Source of the DNA: Thalassobius sp050633445
GTDB taxonomy: Bacteria; Pseudomonadota; Alphaproteobacteria; Rhodobacterales; Rhodobacteraceae
DNA: 64,000 nucleotides
Reading direction: 5' to 3'
Assembly: GCA_050633445.1 (NCBI GenBank)
Contig: JBOEGN010000008.1
Coordinates: forward strand, 1-64,000
Below the pieces are notes generated by a model. The model had not been told where the DNA came from and did not search any database. It was given only the letters and a program-made list of their open reading frames with translations. Position 1 is the stretch's first letter. The number at the start of each line of letters is the position of its first letter. This document shows, piece by piece, positions 17,484-25,955 of the stretch. Both the position numbers and the translations under genes were made by a program.

Positions 17484-18785
17484 ATGAGCGATATTTCTTT
17501 CGTCCGCGCAGAAATGCTGCCACAGCAGGAACCCCCTGCCACCTCGGTTGGGGTGATTGGCTGGATGCGCGCGAACCTGTTCTCGGGGTGGCTGAACTCT
17601 GTCATCACGGTGATTTGCGGGATTTTCATCCTCTATGTTGCCACCTTCCTGCTTGGCTGGGCGTGGTCTCCGACGTGGAGCGCGGCCTCGCTAGGGGAAT
17701 GCCGAGAGATCCTTGCTGGTCTGGGCCATGAAGGCCACGGCGCCTGTTGGGGTGTAATCCGAGACCGCTGGGTCCAGCTGATCTTTGGCTTCTATCCGGC
17801 CGAGCTGTACTGGCGCCCGATCCTGGCCTTTGCCCTGCTGGCCGTTGCGCTGGCTCCGGTGCTGTATGCCGATAAGGTGCCCGCGCAGATGGTCTATTTC
17901 ACCGCTGTTTACCCGTTCATCATGCCGTGGTTGCTATGGGGCGGCACGATCTGGGGGCCGCTGGTTGCGGCTGCTGGCTTTGTGCTGGGCTACGTGGTCT
18001 TCAAGCTTGTGGAAAACGCGGTTGGCGGTCTGGCGGGGTTTATCGCCGGGGTATTGACGGCGGTTATCTGGTGGCTAGTCTTGGCCTCGCCGGTTGCCGG
18101 CACGTTGGGGAGCATCATTCCCATCGGCCTGGAACCAGTCGAAAGTCGGAACTTCGGCGGGATGATGCTGTCGATCACCATCGGCGTCGTCGCCATTGCC
18201 TGCTCTCTGCCAATCGGCATCCTGTTGGCACTGGGGCGTCAGTCGGACCTGTTGATCGTCAAATCCATCTGCGTCGGCTTTATCGAGTTCATCCGGGGCG
18301 TTCCGCTGATCACGTTGCTGTTCGTCGCGTCGACCCTGCTGAACATCTTTATGCCTCCGGGGACGAACTTTGACATCATCATGCGGGTGATCATCATGGC
18401 GACCCTGTTCTCGTCGGCCTATATGGCCGAGGTGATCCGGGGTGGTCTGGCGGCCTTGCCCAAGGGCCAGTACGAGGGCGCTGACAGCCTTGGTCTGGAC
18501 TATTGGCAAGCACAGCGTCTGATCATCATGCCTCAGGCGTTGAAGATCTCGATTCCTGGCATCGTGTCCACCTTTATCGGGCTGTTCAAAGACACCACGC
18601 TGGTGTCGGTGATCGGCCTGCTGGACCCGCTGGGCCTGTCCAACGCCATCCGCGCGGATGCCGCCTGGAACGGAGTCGTCTGGGAGCTTTACGGCTTTAT
18701 CGCCCTGATGTTCTTTGTCTTCTGCTTCGGCATGTCCCGCTACTCCATGTATCTCGAGCGCAAGCTCAGAACTGACCATCATTAA
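17484..18785 (+). CDS. bztC: amino acid ABC transporter permease BztC
   Basis: This 433-residue protein has about eight hydrophobic segments. The C-terminal half is the His/Glu-type permease with the EAA-like loop 'PKGQYEGADSLGLDYWQAQR' near residue 325. The first half has an extended membrane part, as in AapM/BztC. It forms the heterodimeric channel with BztB. Spacing of 1 base to bztB and 12 to bztD supports a single operon. Confidence 0.92.
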   Translation: MSDISFVRAEMLPQQEPPATSVGVIGWMRANLFSGWLNSVITVICGIFILYVATFLLGWAWSPTWSAASLGECREILAGLGHEGHGACWGVIRDRWVQLIFGFYPAELYWRPILAFALLAVALAPVLYADKVPAQMVYFTAVYPFIMPWLLWGGTIWGPLVAAAGFVLGYVVFKLVENAVGGLAGFIAGVLTAVIWWLVLASPVAGTLGSIIPIGLEPVESRNFGGMMLSITIGVVAIACSLPIGILLALGRQSDLLIVKSICVGFIEFIRGVPLITLLFVASTLLNIFMPPGTNFDIIMRVIIMATLFSSAYMAEVIRGGLAALPKGQYEGADSLGLDYWQAQRLIIMPQALKISIPGIVSTFIGLFKDTTLVSVIGLLDPLGLSNAIRADAAWNGVVWELYGFIALMFFVFCFGMSRYSMYLERKLRTDHH

Positions 18786-18797
18786 GGAGATCACCAA

Positions 18798-19589
18798 ATG
18801 TCTGATCTTGCTATTGAACGTGATATCGACCGCTCCAAGATGCAGGTCTCGGATGAGGTTGCTATCGAAATCACCAACATGAACAAGTGGTACGGCACCT
18901 TCCACGTGCTGCGCGACATCAACCTGACGGTAAACCGCGGCGAACGTATCGTCATCGCGGGCCCGTCCGGGTCGGGTAAATCCACGCTGATCCGCTGCAT
19001 TAACCGCCTAGAGGAACATCAGGCGGGCAGGATCGTCGTGGACGGAACCGAACTGACCTCGGACCTGAAAAACATCGACAAGATCCGGTCCGAGGTTGGA
19101 ATGTGCTTCCAGCACTTCAACCTGTTCCCGCACCTGACCATTCTGGAAAACTGCACGCTGGCCCCGATCTGGGTCCGTAAAACGCCCCGCAAAGAGGCGA
19201 TCGACACCGCGATGCATTTCCTGGAAAAGGTAAAGATCCCCGATCAGGCCAACAAATACCCCGGCCAACTGTCGGGCGGTCAGCAGCAACGTGTGGCCAT
19301 CGCGCGTTCACTGTGCATGAAGCCGCGGATCATGCTGTTTGACGAACCCACCTCAGCGCTGGACCCTGAGATGATCAAAGAGGTGCTGGACACCATGATC
19401 GAACTGGCCGAAGAAGGCATGACCATGCTCTGCGTGACCCACGAAATGGGCTTCGCCCGCCAAGTCGCCAACCGCGTGATCTTCATGGATCAGGGCCAGA
19501 TCGTGGAACAAAACGAACCCGAAGAGTTCTTCAACAACCCGAAGTCGGAACGGACCAAACTGTTCCTATCACAGATTTTGGGCCACTAA
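18798..19589 (+). CDS. bztD: amino acid ABC transporter ATP-binding protein BztD
   Basis: This 263-residue ATPase drives the Bzt importer. Walker A (GPSGSGKST) is at residues 55-63, the Q-loop 'CFQHFNLFPH' near 105, the ABC signature 'LSGGQQQR' near 158, Walker B 'IMLFDEPTSALDP' near 177 and the H-loop 'CVTHEMGFA' near 214. An N-terminal extension of about 20 residues is typical of AapP/BztD. AAGGAG lies just before the start. Confidence 0.95.
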   Translation: MSDLAIERDIDRSKMQVSDEVAIEITNMNKWYGTFHVLRDINLTVNRGERIVIAGPSGSGKSTLIRCINRLEEHQAGRIVVDGTELTSDLKNIDKIRSEVGMCFQHFNLFPHLTILENCTLAPIWVRKTPRKEAIDTAMHFLEKVKIPDQANKYPGQLSGGQQQRVAIARSLCMKPRIMLFDEPTSALDPEMIKEVLDTMIELAEEGMTMLCVTHEMGFARQVANRVIFMDQGQIVEQNEPEEFFNNPKSERTKLFLSQILGH

Positions 19590-19606
19590 CTTCGGTAAAC
19601 AAGAGC

Positions 19607-19642
19607 GGCGCGGCTCCCAAATGCGGTCCGCGCCCTTTCTTT
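19607..19642 (+). terminator. terminator after bztD
   Basis: GGCGCGG (19607-19613) pairs with CCGCGCC (19628-19634), followed by CTTTCTTTGCTCTT. It ends the bzt operon, and lies between convergent genes. Confidence 0.65.
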
Positions 19643-19669
19643 GCTCTTAAAATACTCAAAAATACTGAC

Positions 19670-20170
19670 CTATCCGCGCATAACTTCGCGCGGAATGGTA
19701 AACGTGACCTCGCTGCCCATTCCCCACTTCAGATCGCTCCAATGCGCAAGTTCAAACTCCACGATCAAAGTCGCACATGTCGGATAGTCGTAAAACCGAG
19801 GATGCGACGGCGCGGTTTGCACCAGCCGCTCGGCGAATTCGGCGATGCCGGGATTGTGGCCAACCATCAGAATGCACGTGGCCTCACCGGCCTTTTTTAG
19901 AGCGCGCAACATGACCTCGGGGCCCGCATGATATAGGTCACGCTGGAACCGAACGTCTCCACCAAATCCCACAGCTTCAACCGTTTCCTGGGTCCGACGC
20001 GCGTCCGAGCTTAGCGTCATCATTGGCAACTCTTTGCGGTCGCGCAGCCATTCGCCCATTGCACGCGCCGATTTCCGACCGCGCCCATTCAGGGGCCGTG
20101 CATGATCTGCCTGCAAGGGATTGTCCCAGTCGGATTTCGCATGGCGCATCAGGATAAGGCGTAGGGTCAC
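19670..20170 (-). CDS. SixA-like histidine phosphatase
   Basis: The 166-residue protein is of the histidine phosphatase superfamily: the catalytic 'LMRHAKSDW' has Arg9-His10, followed by 'RPLNGRGRKSA', 'SSDARRTQET' and the second histidine in 'MVGHNPGI'. SixA proteins remove phosphate from phosphohistidine on phosphotransfer proteins; the substrate here is unknown. The start overlaps the stop of the 4Fe-4S gene by four bases, so it is coupled to it and, through it, to argB. Confidence 0.88.
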   Translation of the reverse strand: MTLRLILMRHAKSDWDNPLQADHARPLNGRGRKSARAMGEWLRDRKELPMMTLSSDARRTQETVEAVGFGGDVRFQRDLYHAGPEVMLRALKKAGEATCILMVGHNPGIAEFAERLVQTAPSHPRFYDYPTCATLIVEFELAHWSDLKWGMGSEVTFTIPREVMRG

Positions 20171-20808
20171 AGAAAGGCCCTCATATGAAATGCTGATTGT
20201 TCACGCAGCCTGCCATAAGACCGGCTGATCGGGCAAGAACGTCGCGCGGCGCACCCGTTTTCCATGCAGTCCTGTCCAGCATCAGTGCGCAGATAGCTTT
20301 TGCAGGTTGGAACGTCATACCCCTGCGGCGTCAGCGCTCCTACCGGGCAGGCTGTCAGGCAGGGGGCGGCGCATTCGCCGCATGGGGCCTGTGCCGGGGC
20401 AGGGGGCAGTTCGACGCAATGCGCGAACGCCAACGCGCCCCGGTAGGAGGCAAACAACCCAGCATGCTCGTGCACCAATAACTGGATCGGAGAGGCCCAG
20501 GCACGCCCGCTGTCTTGCGCCCATCGGATGAACGGATGCCACGGTGGGCCACCAAAGGGGAACAAGGCACGGGCGTCAAGTTCAGTCGCCAGGTCGCCAA
20601 TCACGCGGGATGACCAGCGGTCCATCGGGTCGGGTTGGCCATCACGATATTCCGGGCTTTGGCAGAAGGCTGGCCAGAAATCGGGTTCGTTCGGGCCCAG
20701 CAGGATCAGGGTTTTAACACCGGCCAGATCATCGGGATACAGGCCGCCCCTGATACACAAATGCCGCCCAAGGGCGGCATTCTGGATTACGTCATAGGGC
20801 GTGCTCAT
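20167..20808 (-). CDS. 4Fe-4S ferredoxin-like protein
   Basis: This 213-residue protein has a cluster motif in the C-terminal third, 'CGECAAPCLTACPVGAL', a CxxCxxxCxxxCP arrangement, and four more cysteines downstream ('VPTCKSYL', 'DCMENGCAARRSCP') that could hold a second cluster. The first 130 residues are not a known catalytic domain to me. It overlaps both argB (upstream) and the sixA-like gene (downstream) by four bases. An electron-transfer or sensing role is likely; no partner is visible. Confidence 0.75.
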   Translation of the reverse strand: MSTPYDVIQNAALGRHLCIRGGLYPDDLAGVKTLILLGPNEPDFWPAFCQSPEYRDGQPDPMDRWSSRVIGDLATELDARALFPFGGPPWHPFIRWAQDSGRAWASPIQLLVHEHAGLFASYRGALAFAHCVELPPAPAQAPCGECAAPCLTACPVGALTPQGYDVPTCKSYLRTDAGQDCMENGCAARRSCPISRSYGRLREQSAFHMRAFL

Positions 20809-21707
20809 TCGTCCCCGATAGCCGGTTTGACGCGTGGTTTTGTCGACCGGATGATCGAGCCCGCGCCGTGCTCGGTAAACAGCTCCAGCAGGGTCGCGTT
20901 GGGCATCCGGCCGTCCAGGATCACCACGGCCCGCACGCCGCGATCCAGCGCGTCCAGCGCAGTTTCGGTCTTGGGGATCATACCGCCTGCGATGGTGCCT
21001 TCCTCGATCATCTCGCGCACCTGTTCGGGGCTGATTTGGGTGATGACCTCGCCATTTGCCCCCTTTACGCCGGCCACGTCAGTCAGCAGCAACAGCCGGT
21101 CGGCCTGCAATGCGCCAGCAATCGCGCCCGCCGCTGTATCGCCGTTGACGTTGAAGGTTTCGTTGTCGTTCACGCCCGTGCCGATAGGAGCGATCACGGG
21201 GATGATGCCCGCGTCACACAGGTCGCGGATCACCTGAACCTTCATTTGCACGGGGCGGCCGACAAAGCCCAGCTCGGGGTCATCAGGGGTGCAGACCATC
21301 AGGTCGTCATCCTTGCCCGAGATGCCAACGGCCCGGCCGCCTTCGTCGTTGATCGCTTGCACGATCCGCTTGTTCACAAGGCCCGAAAGCACCATTTCGA
21401 CCACCTCGACGGTGGCTTTGTCGGTGACGCGCTTGCCACGGACCCAGTCGCTTTGGATGCCCAAGCGTTTCAGCATGTCGTTGATCATCGGGCCACCGCC
21501 ATGCACGATCACGGGGTTCACACCGACCTGGCGCATCAGCACCATGTCACGGGCGAACTCGGCCATGGCGTCATCGTCACCCATGGCGTTGCCGCCGAAC
21601 TTGACGACAACCTGCGCGCCGGTAAAGCGTTGGAGATAGGGCAGAGCCTCGGAAAGGGTGCGGGCGGTGGCGATCCAATCGCGGTTCATGTTCTGCTTCT
21701 TCATCAT
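20805..21707 (-). CDS. argB: acetylglutamate kinase
   Basis: This 300-residue enzyme phosphorylates N-acetylglutamate in arginine synthesis. It shows the amino acid kinase fold signatures 'VVKFGGNAMGD', 'VNPVIVHGGGPMINDML', 'VNGDTAAGAIA' and 'GMIPKTETALDAL'. Start choice is uncertain among three ATGs within six codons (21707, 21704, 21689). Length fits the arginine-sensitive long form. It leads a three-gene overlapping set with the 4Fe-4S and SixA-like genes. Confidence 0.95.
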   Translation of the reverse strand: MMKKQNMNRDWIATARTLSEALPYLQRFTGAQVVVKFGGNAMGDDDAMAEFARDMVLMRQVGVNPVIVHGGGPMINDMLKRLGIQSDWVRGKRVTDKATVEVVEMVLSGLVNKRIVQAINDEGGRAVGISGKDDDLMVCTPDDPELGFVGRPVQMKVQVIRDLCDAGIIPVIAPIGTGVNDNETFNVNGDTAAGAIAGALQADRLLLLTDVAGVKGANGEVITQISPEQVREMIEEGTIAGGMIPKTETALDALDRGVRAVVILDGRMPNATLLELFTEHGAGSIIRSTKPRVKPAIGDE

Positions 21708-21817
21708 CTGCGTCCCGAAATCCGTGCTGTGTTACAGGGTTCGCGTGCGGGTGCCAAGTGCTACGTTGAACTTGCCAGCCATGGTGCTAGGGTCAAGGCA
21801 AATCAGACAGAGGTGGA

Positions 21818-22555
21818 ATGATGGCTGAGCGTAAGAAAACGCTGCTGCTGACCGGGGCTAGCCGGGGAATTGGCCATGCAACGGTGCGGCGGTTCAATCG
21901 GGCTGGATGGCGTGTGATTACCTGTTCACGGGCGCCGTTCCCGCAGGAATGTCCCTGGGGCGGAGGCGAGGAAAACCACGTGCAGATCGACCTGGCCGAC
22001 CCCACGGATACGATCAACAAGGTCGAAGAAATTCGCGACCGGCTGGATGGCCGACTGGATGCGCTGGTGAACAATGCGGGCATCTCGCCGAAGGGACCGG
22101 AGGGGGAGCGGTTGAACACAATCGACACGGACCTGATGACCTGGGGGCACGTGTTCCATGTGAACTTCTTTGCGTCGGTCGTGCTGGCGCGGGGGCTGCG
22201 CGAGGAACTGGCCGCGGCAAAAGGAGCGGTGGTTAACGTGACCTCGATCGCGGGGTATCGGGTGCATCCGTTTGCCGGGGCGGCCTATGCCACGTCCAAG
22301 GCGGCGCTGAAGGCGCTGACACGGGAAATGGCGCATGATTTCGGGCCGATGGGCGTGCGGGTAAATGCCATTGCTCCGGGCGAGATCGAAACAGCAATCC
22401 TGTCACCGGGCACGGACAAGTTGGTCGAGGAAATACCGCTGCGCCGATTGGGTCAGACCGAAGAAGTAGCCGACACGATCTATTTCCTGTGCAACGACGC
22501 GTCCTCGTATATTTCGGGGACGGAAATCGAAGTGAATGGCGGGCAGCACGTCTGA
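21818..22555 (+). CDS. short-chain dehydrogenase/reductase
   Basis: The 245-residue protein is a classical SDR: cofactor motif 'TGASRGIG' near residue 12, 'LVNNAGIS' near 82, catalytic Ser in 'VVNVTSIAGY' near 138, and 'YATSK' near 152. The C-terminus 'YISGTEIEVNGGQHV' is typical. AGGTGG precedes two adjacent ATGs (21818, 21821). It uses NAD(P) to oxidise or reduce an alcohol/ketone of unknown identity. It stands alone, divergent from argB. Confidence 0.85.
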   Translation: MMAERKKTLLLTGASRGIGHATVRRFNRAGWRVITCSRAPFPQECPWGGGEENHVQIDLADPTDTINKVEEIRDRLDGRLDALVNNAGISPKGPEGERLNTIDTDLMTWGHVFHVNFFASVVLARGLREELAAAKGAVVNVTSIAGYRVHPFAGAAYATSKAALKALTREMAHDFGPMGVRVNAIAPGEIETAILSPGTDKLVEEIPLRRLGQTEEVADTIYFLCNDASSYISGTEIEVNGGQHV

Positions 22556-22613
22556 TCCGCGTGATCCAACGGGCACGCCTGCGGCGTGGCACGTTGCTTG
22601 ACCCCCACCCTGA

Positions 22614-22633
22614 CCCTCCCCTTTTGGGGAGGG
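22614..22633. terminator. bidirectional hairpin between SDR and engB
   Basis: CCCTCCCC (22614-22621) pairs perfectly with GGGGAGGG (22626-22633) around TTTT. It lies between convergent genes and can serve both. A pyrimidine-rich tract (ACCCCCACCCTGA) precedes it; similar sequences are often repeated in intergenic DNA of this group. Confidence 0.6.
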
Positions 22634-22655
22634 AAGAGTGCCTTGGTCGACCCTG

Positions 22656-23306
22656 TCAGATCAGCGTTGCAATGATGGCGCGGAGGGTGGCGATGCCGTC
22701 GCCCTTTTCCGATGAGGTCAGGATCAATTCGGGAAAGGCGGCGGGGTGTTTCGACAGTTTTTCGCGGACCTGTTTCAGGACGCGTTCGCGGTCGTTAAGT
22801 TTGACTTTGTCGGTTTTGGTTAGCACGCATTGGAAGGTCACGGCCGAGCTGTCGAGCAAGGACATGATTTCTTCGTCGACGGCTTTTACGCCGTGGCGCG
22901 CGTCGATCAGGACAAATGCGCGGCGCAGGTTTTGGCGGCCTGAGAGGTATTGTTTCAGCAGGCGCTGCCATTTTTCGACAACGGCCAAGGGCGCGTTGGC
23001 GAAGCCATAGCCAGGCAGGTCGACAAGGTAGTGGTCTTCGCCTGCGGTGAAGAAGTTGATCTCTTGCGTGCGGCCGGGTGTGTTGGAGGCGCGGGCCAGG
23101 CCCTTGCGTCCTGTCAAGGCGTTGATCAGGCTCGATTTACCGACGTTCGAGCGGCCAGCGAAGCAGACCTCCAATCTGTCGGCGGGGGGCAGACCGCTCA
23201 TGGCGACCACGCCTTTGACGAACTCGGTTTCGCCTGCAAACAGCAAGCGGCCTTTTTCGCGGGTGATGTCGTCGGGCTCGTCTGCCTGAGGGAAGGGAAG
23301 TTGCAT
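22656..23306 (-). CDS. engB: ribosome-biogenesis GTPase EngB/YihA
   Basis: This 216-residue GTPase has G1 'GRSNVGKSS' near residue 51, G2 region 'NTPGRTQEINFF', G3 'DLPGYGFA' near 96, G4 'TKTDK' near 163 and G5 'TSSEKGDG' near 197. EngB acts in 50S assembly and septum formation. It abuts the MOSC gene (stop of one at the start of the other), within the yidC-MOSC-engB-argB order common in Rhodobacteraceae. Confidence 0.94.
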   Translation of the reverse strand: MQLPFPQADEPDDITREKGRLLFAGETEFVKGVVAMSGLPPADRLEVCFAGRSNVGKSSLINALTGRKGLARASNTPGRTQEINFFTAGEDHYLVDLPGYGFANAPLAVVEKWQRLLKQYLSGRQNLRRAFVLIDARHGVKAVDEEIMSLLDSSAVTFQCVLTKTDKVKLNDRERVLKQVREKLSKHPAAFPELILTSSEKGDGIATLRAIIATLI

Positions 23307-24055
23307 CAGAGAACCTCGATGTCGTCGTTGATGGCGATGGGGCCGGATTTGGTGACCAGAGCGTAGACGCCGAAATCTCGATGGTCATACGCTTGTTCGA
23401 GCGTCCTCAAAGTGTCGGTGTCTGATTGGCCGGTCTTGGGGTTCACCGTGGTGGCCAGGCAACGGGTGATCCGCTCGATAATCCGCAGTTCGGCACCGCC
23501 GATGCGGAGCGTTTTGCCGATCAGGTCGAATTCGTGGAATGGGGGCCAATGGTCGGCCCACAGGTTGCCTCGGAAACGGTGGATCGAAAGGTCGCGACCA
23601 GCACGGTGCCCAAGGGCGCGAAGCGAGCTGAGGCTGAGCAGCGACAGGTATGGATCTGGCATATCACCAAAAGGTTGGTCCGGCAGATGCACCACGTTGG
23701 CAGGGGCAGGGCGGGTGTCAGGCCACAGCGGGCGCACCCAGTCCAGCAGTTGATCGGCCTGAGCAATTGGATCGACCGAGAGTGGACGCGCCTTTGGATG
23801 GCTGAGCGTAACTGTGCCCGAAGCCTCATCTGTTTGGGCTTGCACGGCCATCAGCTGATGGCCCGCAACCCCACGGACGAAATTACGCTTTGAGGCCCAT
23901 TCTGTCGGCGCGGCGCCAAAACTGGCCACCTCGTGCGCAATTGCCCAATGTCGATCAAAGGGAAGAGCGCGCCCCTGTGTCAGGGACGCGCTTTCAATCT
24001 CCTCGTACCCGACCGATTTGATCGGGTGCCGGACGATATGAGCAAGACGGCTCAT
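23306..24055 (-). CDS. MOSC domain-containing protein
   Basis: The 249-residue protein has the MOSC N-terminal beta-barrel ('IVRHPIKSVGYEEIE' at the start) and the MOSC domain with the conserved cysteine in 'ERITRCLATTVNP' near residue 204. Such proteins handle molybdenum-cofactor sulfur or related reductions (mARC type). It overlaps the end of yidC by four bases, so it is coupled to it, although no functional link is known. Confidence 0.85.
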   Translation of the reverse strand: MSRLAHIVRHPIKSVGYEEIESASLTQGRALPFDRHWAIAHEVASFGAAPTEWASKRNFVRGVAGHQLMAVQAQTDEASGTVTLSHPKARPLSVDPIAQADQLLDWVRPLWPDTRPAPANVVHLPDQPFGDMPDPYLSLLSLSSLRALGHRAGRDLSIHRFRGNLWADHWPPFHEFDLIGKTLRIGGAELRIIERITRCLATTVNPKTGQSDTDTLRTLEQAYDHRDFGVYALVTKSGPIAINDDIEVL

Positions 24056-25848
24056 TTCTTCCGGCTAAAGCTGTTCCTGATATTGCCAAACACATCGGGT
24101 TTGTACCCGTGGCTGCGCATAATCAGATACTGCTGCGTAAAGGTGATGGTGTTGTTGGTGATCCAGTACAGAACCAGACCGCTGGCAAAGCTGCCCAGCA
24201 TGAACATGAACACCCAAGGCATCCAGGCAAAGATCATCGCCTGGGTCGCGTCAGTGGGCGCCGGGTTCAGTTTCTGTTGCAGCCACATCGAGATGCCCAG
24301 AAGGATCGGCAGAATGCCCAGGCTGACGATGGCAAAGATGCTGTCGGGCGACGGGGTCGCATAGGGCAGCAGGCCGAACAGGTTCAGGATCGAGCTGGGA
24401 TCAGGCGCGCTCAGGTCGGTGATCCAGCCCAACCAGGGGGCGTGGCGCAGTTCCAGCGTGACGAAGATCACTTTGTACAAGGAGAAGAAAATCGGGATCT
24501 GGATCAGGATCGGCAGGCAGCCCGAGGCAGGGTTAACCTTTTCCTTTTTGTACAGCTCCATCATGGCTTGCTGTACTTTGGATTTATCGTCGCCTGCGGC
24601 TTTCTTCAGCTCTTCCATCTTGGGCTGAAGCTCTTTCATCTTGGCCATCGACGCATAGGATTTATACGCCAGTGGGAAGACAATGGCCTTGATCACGATG
24701 GTCAGTGCGATGATCGACCAACCCATGTTGCCGATCAGGCCGTTCAGGAAATGCAGCGCCTGAAAGATCGGTTTGGTCAGGAAGAAGAACCACCCCCAGT
24801 CGATCGAATCGACGAAACTGGTGACACCGGTCTTCTCGTAGTTGTTGATCGCTTCCCATTCTTTTGCGCCAGAAAACAGCTGCGTATCCGTGCTAACCGT
24901 CTGGCCGGGGGCCACGGTTTGCGTCGGCTGAACGGCTTCGGCCTGGAAAATGTTGCGGGCCTCATCATACTTGATCACCGACTTGAAGGCGGTGCCTGCA
25001 TGGGGGATCAGGGTCGACATCCAGTAATGGTCGGTAAAGCCGATCCAGCCGCTTTCGGTGACTTGGGTCACTTCGGCACGGGTGCCTTCGCGAGCGTTGA
25101 AGTCCAGATCTTCCAGATTGCCATACGAGGTCTCGGTCAGCTCGCCATCGGCCATGCCAACGGTGCCCTCGTGCAGGATGAAGAAGTTCTTGGCGTTCGC
25201 GGGTTCGCCATGACGGGCCAGAATACCGTAAGGCGCCAGGGAAACGGACGTCGCGCCAGTGTTGGTAATTGCTTGGTTGACGCTAAACATATAGTCAGGG
25301 TCAACGCTGATGGTACGACGGAATGTCTGGCCGACACCGTTGTCCCAGACCAGAGTGATGGGGCTGTCAGGGGTCAGGATCTGGCCGCTTTCGACGGACC
25401 ACAGTGTATTGGGGCCAGGAACAGCCTCGGGCGAGAGACCAGCGCCGGCGGCCCAGCCGAACAGCGCATAGTAGGCGTTCTCGCTGCCCACCGGGGACAG
25501 GACCGTCACATTGGCCGAGCCAGGCTCGTTTTCTTCACGATAGTCCTTCAGCGCCAGTTGGTCGATGCGGCCACCCAGCAACGAGATTGCACCTTCAAGG
25601 CGCGGGGTCTCGATGGTCAGGCGCGGGGCGTCGCTTGCTGCGGCCTCGACGGTGCCCTGAGCAGGGGCCGCTGGTGTCGCGGCCGGTGTGGCAGGGGCCG
25701 CGGGCGTGGTGACACTATCCGTCGCTACGATCGGAGCGTTGGGATCGACCGCCTCGGGTTCGGGGGGCGGGAAAAGGATGAACCATACAAGGATGACAAC
25801 AAAGCTGAGCGCCGTCGCCAGGATGAGGTTCTTGTTCTGAGAGTCCAT
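24052..25848 (-). CDS. yidC: membrane protein insertase YidC
   Basis: This 598-residue insertase has an N-terminal membrane anchor (about residues 7-25), a proline/alanine-rich linker, a large periplasmic domain to about residue 350, and five C-terminal segments with 'NMGWSIIALTIVIKAIVFPLAYKS'-like sequence, the hydrophilic-groove arginine nearby, and 'NPASGCLPILIQIPIFFSLYK'-like sequence. It inserts proteins alone or with SecYEG. Length matches alphaproteobacterial YidC. Confidence 0.95.
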   Translation of the reverse strand: MDSQNKNLILATALSFVVILVWFILFPPPEPEAVDPNAPIVATDSVTTPAAPATPAATPAAPAQGTVEAAASDAPRLTIETPRLEGAISLLGGRIDQLALKDYREENEPGSANVTVLSPVGSENAYYALFGWAAGAGLSPEAVPGPNTLWSVESGQILTPDSPITLVWDNGVGQTFRRTISVDPDYMFSVNQAITNTGATSVSLAPYGILARHGEPANAKNFFILHEGTVGMADGELTETSYGNLEDLDFNAREGTRAEVTQVTESGWIGFTDHYWMSTLIPHAGTAFKSVIKYDEARNIFQAEAVQPTQTVAPGQTVSTDTQLFSGAKEWEAINNYEKTGVTSFVDSIDWGWFFFLTKPIFQALHFLNGLIGNMGWSIIALTIVIKAIVFPLAYKSYASMAKMKELQPKMEELKKAAGDDKSKVQQAMMELYKKEKVNPASGCLPILIQIPIFFSLYKVIFVTLELRHAPWLGWITDLSAPDPSSILNLFGLLPYATPSPDSIFAIVSLGILPILLGISMWLQQKLNPAPTDATQAMIFAWMPWVFMFMLGSFASGLVLYWITNNTITFTQQYLIMRSHGYKPDVFGNIRNSFSRKK

Positions 25849-25955
25849 CTGATCAAAGCCTGTCGTTTTGAAGTTCAGGCTGGTTCAACAGAGTGCGGCC
25901 CCAAAGGTCAAGCAGTTTCACCCGAAAACATTGGGGTCTGCGGCTATTCGCGGGG

